A model generated the notes under the pieces. That model made no database searches, was not told the DNA's origin, and saw nothing but the letters and a program-made list of their open reading frames with translations. The position numbers and the translations under genes are program-made. This document shows positions 42,263 through 52,200 of a stretch of 64,000 nucleotides of DNA, one piece after another (position 1 is the first letter of the stretch; every line of letters begins with the position of its first letter). The stretch is from Clostridia bacterium (GTDB taxonomy: Bacteria > Bacillota > Clostridia > Oscillospirales > Acutalibacteraceae): positions 34,151-98,150 of the forward strand of contig JAFSEF010000116.1 in assembly GCA_017435865.1 (NCBI GenBank), in the 5' to 3' direction.

Positions 42263-43030
42263 TTAAATATACTTAAAAACCGTTGTAACGACACCGAGGC
42301 AGACAAGAATGCATCCCGTAGCACGGTTGAGCGTTTTTGCACTTGCCCTGTTTGCAATTTTTGCGGCAATGCGTGCAAAAATGAAGGTAAACACAACGCA
42401 CAAAACAAAGCATTGCCAATCCGGTGCACCGTCGAGAGCAAAATGGCTGACCGATCCGGTAAATGCCGTAAAGGTCATAATAAAGACACTTGTTCCGACC
42501 GCTGTTTTAAGCTCATAACCGAGAATACTCGTCAGCACAAACAGCATCATCATTCCGCCGCCGGCTCCTACAAATCCACAGATAAATCCAATCATGATGC
42601 CGCCGATAACGGATTTTATGATCTTCTTTTTCGGGTCCTGTTCAGCCATTGTCTCTTTGGTTGCCGTAACGGGTCTGACAAGGAAGCGTATGCCGATAAA
42701 CGCCGTCATGACCGTAGCAAAGCCACCCATGGTTTCAGATGGCAGGAAGGAAGCGGCATAGCTGCCGATTGCAGTAAAAAGCAAAACCGTCAGCATCATA
42801 ATAATACCGTTTTTAACATCCAGATTCTTGTTTTTTCCGTATGTGTAAGAGCTGACCGCACTTGCGAGCACATCACTTGCCAGTGCAATACCGACTGCCT
42901 GATAAGCAGGCATATCCAGAAATGTTGCCAGCATAGGCGTAATAACGGCAGCGGCACTCATTCCGGCAAAGCCGGTTCCGATTCCCGCACCGAATCCCGC
43001 AATCAGGCAAACAATTATCTTTTCGAGCAT
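42263..43030 (-). CDS. TSUP (TauE/SafE) family membrane transporter
   Basis: 255 residues with about eight hydrophobic segments and two repeated halves typical of TSUP: GAGIGTGFAGMSAAAVITPM in the first half and GFICGFVGAGGGMMMLFVL in the second. Family members export sulfite, sulfoacetate or related organic anions; the substrate here is unknown. MLEKII was taken as start because AGGATG lies upstream; longer forms lack a ribosome site. Confidence 0.87.
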   Translation of the reverse strand: MLEKIIVCLIAGFGAGIGTGFAGMSAAAVITPMLATFLDMPAYQAVGIALASDVLASAVSSYTYGKNKNLDVKNGIIMMLTVLLFTAIGSYAASFLPSETMGGFATVMTAFIGIRFLVRPVTATKETMAEQDPKKKIIKSVIGGIMIGFICGFVGAGGGMMMLFVLTSILGYELKTAVGTSVFIMTFTAFTGSVSHFALDGAPDWQCFVLCVVFTFIFARIAAKIANRASAKTLNRATGCILVCLGVVTTVFKYI

Positions 43031-43176
43031 AGAAATACCGCATCCTTTCATAATGACCGGGTGCAATCCGCCCGGCTCGTATACAGCTGTTGTCAGGTGT
43101 TTCTCTAAAAAAACAAACAACGACAAAACAATAAATAATTATACTACTTAATTGTGAATTTTTCATTTCTTTTCAA

Positions 43177-43205
43177 TTGAAAGAATAAAAAAAATATGGT
43201 ATAAT
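43177..43205 (+). promoter_or_regulatory. Promoter of the SDR-oxidoreductase operon
   Basis: TTGAAA (43177-43182), 17 nt spacer, TATAAT (43200-43205), about 28 nt before the start codon. Confidence 0.75.
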
Positions 43206-43233
43206 AAGTGTAACTTTCAACAGGAGGGCGAAC

Positions 43234-44034
43234 ATGATAACAGGAAAAAACATTGTTCTCACCGGCTGCAACAGCGGTATCGGCCTTGAAGTACTTAAAA
43301 TTCTCACAAAAGCAGACAACCGCATTCTTTGCGTGGACAAGAATACGGATAATCTTGTAAAATTTGACCCGAAAAAAGTGGAAATTATGCAGGCTGACGT
43401 TTCCTCACAGGAAGCGGTGGATGCCATTTTTGAAAAGGCAGAATCCCTTTTTGAATTTATTGACATCTTTTATGCCAACGCAGGCTATCCCTATTATGAA
43501 GAAATGAATTACACCGACTGGGACCGCGTTGCCGCCATGTTTGAAACCAACGTCTACTCCCCCATTTATTCCTATCAGAAATACGTAAAATACCTGGACG
43601 GCAGAAAGGGTATTTTTGCAATCACCGTTTCTGCAATCGGCGAAATGGCAATGCCCGGATTCACCATTTACAGTTCATCCAAATTTGCAATGCACGGATT
43701 CCAACAGGGTATCAGACTCGAAAAACCCGACAACGTACAGCTGACCTGCCTGTACCCGGTTGCAACGGAAACCAATTTCTTCCGCACCGCAAACGAATAC
43801 AAATTCAAAAAACCCTTCCCCGTACAGCAGCCCGATGTGGTTGCAAGAAAAATGGTGGACGGTATTGAACAGGGCAAAGAAATCGTCAGTCCCTGTACAC
43901 TGTTCGGCATTTCAAAAGTGCTGATGAACTTCTTCCCCATTGTCAGAAAAATTTACTGGGGTATGGAACAAAAGGGATTTGAAAATTACAAATCACAGCT
44001 CAAGGACGGAAAGGCGGTCAAGTGGGATGAGTGA
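43234..44034 (+). CDS. Short-chain dehydrogenase/reductase
   Basis: 266 residues. Coenzyme site LTGCNSGIGLE at the N-terminus, NAG in YANAGYP, catalytic Ser and Tyr-x3-Lys in TVSAIG and YSSSK. The C-terminus is longer than usual with SPCTLFGISKVLMNFFPIV, a hydrophobic part that could touch membrane or a lipophilic substrate. It would oxidise or reduce an alcohol/ketone. AGGAGGG precedes the ATG. It overlaps by 8 nt with the old-yellow-enzyme gene, implying that both act on one substrate. Confidence 0.9.
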   Translation: MITGKNIVLTGCNSGIGLEVLKILTKADNRILCVDKNTDNLVKFDPKKVEIMQADVSSQEAVDAIFEKAESLFEFIDIFYANAGYPYYEEMNYTDWDRVAAMFETNVYSPIYSYQKYVKYLDGRKGIFAITVSAIGEMAMPGFTIYSSSKFAMHGFQQGIRLEKPDNVQLTCLYPVATETNFFRTANEYKFKKPFPVQQPDVVARKMVDGIEQGKEIVSPCTLFGISKVLMNFFPIVRKIYWGMEQKGFENYKSQLKDGKAVKWDE

Positions 44035-46099
44035 GAAAATGCTGTTCACACCGATGCACATCGGCTCTTGTGAAATCAAAAACCGTATTGTCATGGCCCC
44101 CATGCTCATGGGATTCGGTCAGTTTGACGGCAAAGCAACCGAAAAAATGCTCAACTACTACGAAGAACGTGCCAAGGGCGGTACAGGTCTTATTATTACC
44201 GAAATCACCCGCATTGACGACAAAACGGGTTCTGCTGCCTTTGCACAGCTGTCTGCAAGCACGGACGAAAACATTGCATCCCTGTCGGAGCTTGCACAAC
44301 GCATTCACAAACACGGTGCAAAAATATTTGTGCAGCTGCATCATCCCGGCAGACAGAACATCGGTCTGCTTGTGGGCACGGTTCCGCTGAGCATTCAGCT
44401 TGAAAAACTGACAAAGGGTATGTACGGCAAGCTTTTGTACAAGCTCACCCCTGCCGTCGGCCCGACACTGATTAAAAACAACATCGCTCCCCCGTCCGTT
44501 GCTCCGTCTGCGTGCGATCCTGCTTATTTTGCAGGCGGCAAAGTCAGAGCACTGACGATTGAAGAAATCAAGGAACTCGAACAGGAATTCATTGAGGGTG
44601 CCGTCCGTGTGCAGAAAGCAGGCATTGACGGCGTGGAACTGCACGCATCCCACGGCTACCTGCTGCAGCAGTTCTTCAGCCCCGTCACCAATCAGCGTAC
44701 CGATGAATACGGCGGCAGTTTTGAGAACAGAATGCGTTTCATCACCAATATCATTAACGGCATCCGTGAACGCTGCGGCAGAGAATTCCCGCTGATTGTC
44801 CGCCTGACCGTGGACGAATGCTATGACCGCATCGGGCAGCCTGAAAAAGGATATCACCTTGAAGATGGTATTCAGATTGCAAAAGCACTGGAAGCACTCG
44901 GCATTGATGCCATTGACGTTTCTTCTGCAGGCTATGACACCTTCAACTACTGGCTTGAGCCGACCTCTTTTGAACCCGGCTGGAGAAAACACATGGCAAA
45001 AGCGGTCAAAGAAGCGGTCAGTATCCCTGTTATTGCTGCCAACCTCATTCGTTCCCCCGAACAGGCAGAAGCACAGTTGCAGGAAGGCACACAGGATTTT
45101 ATTTCTCTCGGCAGACCGCATATTGCCGATCCGCATTGGGCCAAAAAAGCAGAAAACGGCGAAACCATCCGCCGCTGCATCTGCTGCCTGAACTGCATTG
45201 AAACCATGCAAAACAACGCTTACATCGGCTCGCACGGTGAATGTGCCGTCAACCCCTTTGTCGGCAAAGAGGGCACTGCACTCAAAAAGAACGGTGGCGG
45301 CAGACGTGTTGTTGTGTGCGGTGCCGGCCCTGCAGGTCTGATGGCAGCCGATATTCTTGCACAAAGAGGCTTTGACGTGACTGTTTTTGAAAAGGAAGAA
45401 CAACCCGGCGGTCAGATCAATCTCGCCAAAATGCCCCCGAAAAAGGACAAGATCGACTGGTTCACGCAGGATCTTTACAAGATGGCAGTTGACCACGGTG
45501 CAAAGTTCCTTTTCGGCAACGAAGCCACGGTTGAGAAAATTGCCGACATTCACCCCTACGCCGTGTTCTGTGCCACAGGCAGCTCCTCTTTCAAACCTTA
45601 TTTTGAAGGACAGTACACCTATGACGATCTGCTGACATTCGACGATATTCTTTCAGGCAAAGTCAATCTCACCGATAAGAACGTAGCCGTGATCGGTTCC
45701 GGTTTCACGGGACTTGAAACTGCCGAATACCTCAATGAAGCAGGCAACCGCACAACCATCATTGAAATGGCTTCTGAAATTGCTCCGGGTGCATGGATGC
45801 AGCACATTGATGATATGCTGCCCCGACTCAAAGCGGCAGGCACTGTGATCCGTACCGACGAAAAACTTTGTGCGGTTTACAAAGATCACATTGTTTCACA
45901 GAACACAAAAACAGGAAAACGCACCGAAATGCCTGTGGATGCGGTTGTGCTTGCACTCGGTTCAAAAGCTGATATGAAGCTGTTTACGGAGCTGAAAAAG
46001 ACCAACTGGCGAGTTTTCGGTATCGGTGACACCAAACGCTTCGGCAACCTTGCAAATGCCACCAAAACGGCATATGAAGCAGCTGTCGGATTGCAGTAA
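44027..46099 (+). CDS. Old yellow enzyme-type NAD(P)H:flavin oxidoreductase (dienoyl-CoA reductase-like)
   Basis: 690 residues. An FMN TIM barrel (residues 1 to about 375; GVELHASHGYLLQQFFSP) is followed by a 4Fe-4S site (RRCICCLNC and C406 in GECAVNP), an FAD domain (VVVCGAGPAGLMAADILAQ) and an NAD(P) domain (NVAVIGSGFTGLETAEYL). This is the layout of 2,4-dienoyl-CoA reductase, enoate reductases and the BaiCD/BaiH and related steroid ene-reductases. It would reduce a conjugated C=C; together with the SDR it could process a steroid, bile acid or enone, but substrate identity is not shown. An ATG 12 nt downstream is an alternative start. Confidence 0.9.
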   Translation: MSEKMLFTPMHIGSCEIKNRIVMAPMLMGFGQFDGKATEKMLNYYEERAKGGTGLIITEITRIDDKTGSAAFAQLSASTDENIASLSELAQRIHKHGAKIFVQLHHPGRQNIGLLVGTVPLSIQLEKLTKGMYGKLLYKLTPAVGPTLIKNNIAPPSVAPSACDPAYFAGGKVRALTIEEIKELEQEFIEGAVRVQKAGIDGVELHASHGYLLQQFFSPVTNQRTDEYGGSFENRMRFITNIINGIRERCGREFPLIVRLTVDECYDRIGQPEKGYHLEDGIQIAKALEALGIDAIDVSSAGYDTFNYWLEPTSFEPGWRKHMAKAVKEAVSIPVIAANLIRSPEQAEAQLQEGTQDFISLGRPHIADPHWAKKAENGETIRRCICCLNCIETMQNNAYIGSHGECAVNPFVGKEGTALKKNGGGRRVVVCGAGPAGLMAADILAQRGFDVTVFEKEEQPGGQINLAKMPPKKDKIDWFTQDLYKMAVDHGAKFLFGNEATVEKIADIHPYAVFCATGSSSFKPYFEGQYTYDDLLTFDDILSGKVNLTDKNVAVIGSGFTGLETAEYLNEAGNRTTIIEMASEIAPGAWMQHIDDMLPRLKAAGTVIRTDEKLCAVYKDHIVSQNTKTGKRTEMPVDAVVLALGSKADMKLFTELKKTNWRVFGIGDTKRFGNLANATKTAYEAAVGLQ

Positions 46100-46112
46100 T
46101 ATAAAGACATCC

Positions 46113-46141
46113 AAAGGGATTACCGCTGTGGTAATCCCTTT
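46113..46141 (+). terminator. Terminator of the SDR-oxidoreductase operon
   Basis: A 12-bp stem AAAGGGATTACC/GGTAATCCCTTT with a 5-nt loop, followed by TTGGTTCTT. A weaker stem AAAGTTTG/CAAACTTT lies at 46156-46193. Confidence 0.88.
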
Positions 46142-46228
46142 TTGGTTCTTCACTGAAAGTTTGGGGCTTATGATGAATCAAGAATCAAACTTTTTGTGAA
46201 TCCCCCCCATTTTTGCTGCATTGTAAAA

Positions 46229-46252
46229 CCGCCTGCGGATTTCCGCAGGCGG
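46229..46252 (-). terminator. Terminator of the giant repeat protein gene
   Basis: A 10-bp stem CCGCCTGCGG/CCGCAGGCGG with a 4-nt loop, followed on the minus strand by TTTTAC. It lies 12 nt beyond the stop codon. Confidence 0.85.
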
Positions 46253-46264
46253 CTTCTGTGTTGT

Positions 46265-49200
46265 TTAATCCAAGAGTCCTTTGAACCATTCGGCGATCTG
46301 TTTGAAGAGATCAATGAGTTTCCGGAAGAGCTTGATGAATCCGTTGGGAACCAGTTCATCGCGATCCAGAATATCTTCAAAGTTCTGATCGAGGAAATCA
46401 CCGAGTGAAGATTCGAGATTCTTCAGGAAGTCAACGTCGCTGTGTTCAAAGAGGTCATTGAGGAATGCGTAGTTGTCGTTTGCATTGTCATAGCCGCCTT
46501 CAACTCCGTCGGCTGCAGCCTTTGCGGAATAGAAGATGTAGTAAACGGTGTAAAGGATCTTATCCATACCGTCTGCATTGCCTGCCATGTCTGCAAAGTT
46601 GTCAAGCAGAGCACATACAAACTTGTAGCCGTCCTCGCTGAGGTCGTCCTTGATCATGGTCTTGATGACTGTTACGTTTTCACGATCGGAAACGAAGGCA
46701 AGTGCAAGACGAAGCACAACCGTAATCATGTCGGCTCTGTCGCCGCCTTCAGCATACTGCATGGTGTAAGCGGTGTCGCCGTTCTTGGAAGTGAATGCAA
46801 CCACTTCGCCGACGGTCAGTTCGTTGATTGCTTCCATTGCAACTTCTTCAAGATGGAAGCCGCTTTCGGTTTCGAGATCCTTGAGAAGCTGACGGATGAT
46901 GTTTTCGATATTGATGGTCTTGAAGTCAAAACCGATCAGTTCGTAAATATCAACTTCATCGATTGCAGGTTCAAGGTTTGCAAGCACACCGAGAACTGCA
47001 TTGATGATGTTTTGGAATGCGGTATCAAGTCCGTTGCAGTTGATGAAGTAAATGACACCGGGAAGAACGTCAAAGATTTCATTCAGCGGATCTGCAAGAA
47101 TGACATCCACCTTGTTGAGGATCGGATCAATGACATTTCTGAGAAGCAGTTCGGGATCATTCTGTGCTGCAGCCTTGAATTCGGCAGGCGTCATGGTTGT
47201 ATCGTGGCAACCGAGTGCTTCCATGACGGGGATGATACCGTAAGCATAGCCTTCTGCACCGTCAATGACGATCAGGTCGCGTTCGCTGCCGTCGTTGCTG
47301 TGGAAGAATGCAATGTCTTCGTCTGTCAGCAACCATGCAAGAAGCGGATAGAAGGGCTTGAGCATTCTGAGAAGTTCGTTGACAAAGCTTGCACGATCAC
47401 CTTCGGTGATTTCGGCAACGGTGTAATTGTCCCAATAAGTCAGATCCACACCGAGAGCCGTATTCACAACAACAACGATCTTTTCGTAAAGTTCTGCATC
47501 CAGGCTGCCGCTCAGGTTTGCAAGCAGGTCTTTGAGTGCAGCGAGAATCATTTCAAGATATTCTGTCTTGTAAACGGTTTCACCGACATAGTCATCCAGA
47601 ATTTCTTCGAGGCTTTCGTAGGTCACTTCGCTATCGCCGATCTGAATGCCGAGCAGATGAATCATGGTGTCCACAAATCCGGGGAAGTTTGCTTCCATGT
47701 ATTCTCCCATTTCACGGGTGAAATACTTGCCGTAGACATAATCATAGATGCTGCCCATGACAACGGGAGAAAGAACTTCGCCCGTGCCTGCATAAGAAGT
47801 CAGCTGCCAGTCATAATCCTGCATTCCGACTTCGATTGCATTGTCGGAAATGTATCTGTAAATGATGGTATAGATGTCTTCACCGATCCAGCCGATGAGT
47901 CTTCCTGCATTTCTTTCGTCAGCAACTGCATCACCGACGAAGGAGATCAGGCAAGTGATCATATCCTTGCGGGTTTCTTCTTCGCTGTAGGTCATGTGGT
48001 AAGCGGTCTTACCGTTTGCGGAGGTGAACGGTACCACCTGACCAATGAAGAATTCGGAAAGGAAGTCGATGGTATAATCCGGGAAGTAGAGATCGAGAAC
48101 GTCAATCAGAAGATCCTGTACGGCATACCAGTCAACATTTGTGATGTCGATCTGTTCAACGATGGTTGCAAAGTCAACCTTGACACCCATGGGTTCAAGA
48201 TGTCCGAGCAGTTCGTTGACAGGCAGAAGCAGGTTATTGACAACCACTTTCAGACCATCCGCATTGACGAAGTACAGGAAGTTGGGCAGCATATCGAGCA
48301 TGGTGCCGACAGTGCCGTTGTTTTCCTGATCTGCAAGATCACCGCAGATGACATACAGCCAATCCGTGACAGCGGAGAATACATCTCTGACGACCTGTGC
48401 CATGTCGATGTTGCCGTTTTCATCTCTGAAATCGTCGGCAGACTTGATGGCGGTCTGTCCGTCAGCGTAGGTACCTGTCATGCCGGGCATCTTTGCACCG
48501 ACACCTTCGAGCAGCGGTACAAACGCATTGTCATAACCCATAGCACCCGTCAGAGTGATCAGCGGTTCGTTGGTTGTGCCGTTGAAGAAGGTATAATCTT
48601 CTGCAAACAGAAGCCATGCAAGCAATCTGTAAGCAGGTTCAAGAGCGGTTACAAAACCTTCGACGAAAGCGGTACGCTTTGCATCGTTACCGACTGCGGA
48701 ATCAATGCCCCAGTCTTTGTTGCAGACAACAACGGTTTCACCGTTTTCATCGATGGAGATGTCACAGTAGGAGAACCAGTCTGCAATCTTTTCTGCACCG
48801 AGCAGGACGCCTGCTGCGGCAACAATCTCTTCATAATCGACAAGCAGTTCAACGACCATTTCAATGAGGCTGTTGAGGATGCTGTCCTGATACAGACCCT
48901 TGGAGATTGCATTGTCCAGAAGCTGACCGACGGTGCTGCCGTCATTTCTTGCAGCATCAGTGATATTCTTGACAAGTGAATCGAGCACTTCGTCCACATA
49001 TTCTGCTGTTGCTTCGTTCCAGTTGTTTTGGTACTTGGTATAAACTTCGTAGGAGTCGCCCGTACGTTCGGGAAGATTGTTTGCAGCAAGCTGTGCAAGT
49101 GCATCTTCGTCTTCATACATATAAGCCCAGTTCATTTCTCTGTAAACGAAGGGTTCGGCGGCACCGCGGATGAGGTTGTAAACTGCCCAATAGGTTTCTT

Positions 49201-52200
49201 CACCGAGAAGCTCCGAGAACAGTTCACGGTTGAGATTGAATGCATCCACTGCGAATGCAAGGACGATGGTAAGCATATCGTGGTAATCTTCTTCTTCCGT
49301 GAAGGTCATACGGTATGCATAGTTGCCGTTGGCTGCAGTGAACTGAGAAAGCTCGCCGACATAGAAGCTGCAAAGAATGCCTGCCATTTCTTCGTTGAGA
49401 ACGAAGCCGTTATCAAAAGCAAGAGTCAGCAGAGCTTCCATGGAAAGGTCGGAAATATCAAAGTTGATCATATCGGCAAGCAAGCCTTCAACGGTCAGAG
49501 CTGCATCACCGTCGGTAATGACGGACGACAGCTTTGCAATAATGCCGTTGATGCCTGCAAGCAGGTTCTTGACACTGACGGTCAGACCGTCGGCATTGAC
49601 GAAATAAATGACATTGACAAGAAGATCGAGTGCACCGTGGATGGGATCTGCAGAGATTTCATCAACCTTTGCAAGAAGTGCATTGAGCATATCTTCCACA
49701 GCAGCACCTGCATCGTATGCACCGCCTTCGGTCTTGTAAGCATCGGCACTCTTCATGGTGCAGCCGAGAGCTTCAAAGATGGGAGCCAGACCGTAAGCAT
49801 AACCGTGGCCGCCGTTGAGAACAATGATGTCATTGTATTTGTAAGAGCCGTCAGCATTCTTTTCGGTTCCGGTGAAGAATGCATAACCGTCACCGAAGAA
49901 CAACCATGCGAGCAGCTGATTTGCAGGAGCAAGCACTTCCCTGAGACCTGCTACGAAGAGATCCTTCTTGTCTTCTTCGGCAGCTTCGTCGATGCCCCAT
50001 GTCTTGTTGCAGACATACCTGACAACGGTTTCGGTCTCGCCTGTTTCTTCGTTTACTGTTTCTTCTTCAACAGCTTCGCACATTGCGAACCACGATGCGA
50101 TATCCGTATCGAGCACAACGTCAATCACATTACGCAGGTTTTCGTCAAGTGCACAAATGGCATTGACCACGAGTTCCACAATGGCAGCAAGATTCTGTTC
50201 TGTGTACAGATTATCCTGCAGCACAGCGTTGAGAAGCTGTGCAATGGTGTTGCACTCTGCGACTTCATCAAGGATGAGAGCAATGATATCATTGAGAGAT
50301 TCTTCAACCGTGACCGCAACATCTTCTGTCCAGTCGGTTGTGTAATCAAGGTAAACGATGCTGTGTGCGGGCAGGCTGACCTTTTCGGAGGCCTGCATAT
50401 CGGTTTCGAACATATAGTCCCAATCGGGTGTTGCATATTCAACAGAAACACCCTTGATGAGATCCGTAACGGCTGCATAAACCGCACCTGCTACAGCTTC
50501 CTTGCCGTCAGCAACAAGACCTTCGTCGATCATATCGCAGATGATCTGACCGTTGGTTCTGCCGTCTGCAGTTACAAACTCAGCAGCTTCAAGCACTGCG
50601 GAAAGAACGATGGTAAGTGCATCGGGAGCATCCATGGTGGACTTGTAAGCGGTCTGGGTCAGAACGGAATCGTATTCCACAATACCCGAGCACAGGCTCT
50701 TGAGACCGGGGTTGACAAGCTGGCTGCCGTAGAGGTTCGTGCCGAGGAGTGTATCAACGATGCTGATGATGTTTTCAAGAGTCAGAGCACCGAGGTCGAT
50801 GTTGAACCACTTGTAGTCAAGGTCATCGTTGACATAAACACCTTCGATGAACTGCAGAAGCACATCTGTGTTGATTTCACCGTAGTTGATGAGGTCGGAA
50901 ACAAGCAGAGATGCAATGCTGTTCAGATCGATATCGATGATCGGACGAACGGTGTCGAGAATGATGAGAACAGGCAGAAGAAGGTTGTGAAGCACGGTGG
51001 AAAGTGCGTTGCTTTCGATTGCATAAACAATGTTGGGCAGCAGTTCAACAATCTTCTGTACGGTGTTGCCTTCCAGAATGTAGCCGTCAAACCAGTTGAA
51101 GAGCTGTTTTACGGTGTAATTCAGAGCAGCAACGTCGCCGTTGGCATCACAGTAGGCTTCGTATTCAGCCTGATCCATGACGTCTTCGATGCCGAGGATT
51201 TCAAAGAGAATACCGATGGAGTCTGCATAGTTTTCATAACCGAGGAATTCGATTGCATCGTCAAACAGACCGATGGAATCCCCGCTGAGCATGGTTGCAA
51301 GAACGGGAGCAAATTCCTTGATGGCTTCGCAAAGAAGATCGGTGAATGTTTCGATGTCGCCGTCCACAAATTCGGTGCCGTTGTAGGACCATGTGATGAC
51401 GGTTTCGGTCTCGCCTGTTTCTTCGTTGACTTCTTCAGAAGCGGTTGCGGTAATGGCGTAAATATTTTCGTAGCCTGCTTCACCGGGCTTGAGAGGTTCA
51501 ACAAACTCTTCGCCGGCTTCGGCAGCTGCCTGACGGTCTTCATCGGTCACGAACAGATAACCGAATGCATCGTACATAGCAGTGAGGTCTACTTCGAGTT
51601 CGCGGTCGATGAGTTCATAAATGAATTCTTCACCGAGTGCGGTACCAAGAGACGAAAGCACGGAAACAAGTCCTGTGATTACATCATTGGTAAGAATGTT
51701 GTTGAAGCCGTCCTGAATGAGGGCATTGATCTGAGTCTGTTCGGAACCGGTCATTTCGAGCACGGATTCAAGAATGGCATCGACATTTTCAATCAGATAT
51801 TCCGCATCGGATTTCTGCCAGTCGTTGCCGTAGGTCAGGTATACGATGGAGGCATCATTCATGCCGTCGATGCCTGCGTAGTCATACTGAGAAGCAACCC
51901 AGTCAATGTCTTCCTTGTCATATTCCTGCGGAACGAAGAGTTCAACAAGGGCTGCAAGGGCATTCATGGGATTGTGATGCACGTTGTTGATAATCTGATA
52001 AACAAGTTCGGGAAGCTCGATGGTTTCAATGTCTTCGGGTGCGGGTGCATCGGGTTCGCCGTCACCGTCGGTGTCCACCGTCAGCTCTGCTTCGGAGTAA
52101 GCAATGAATTCAATCAGATCCTCAACAAAGGTTCTGTCGCCGACTGCAGAAACGATGTACTGCAGCAGGAAGTAGAATACGTCTGCTCTGTCGGCAGTGA

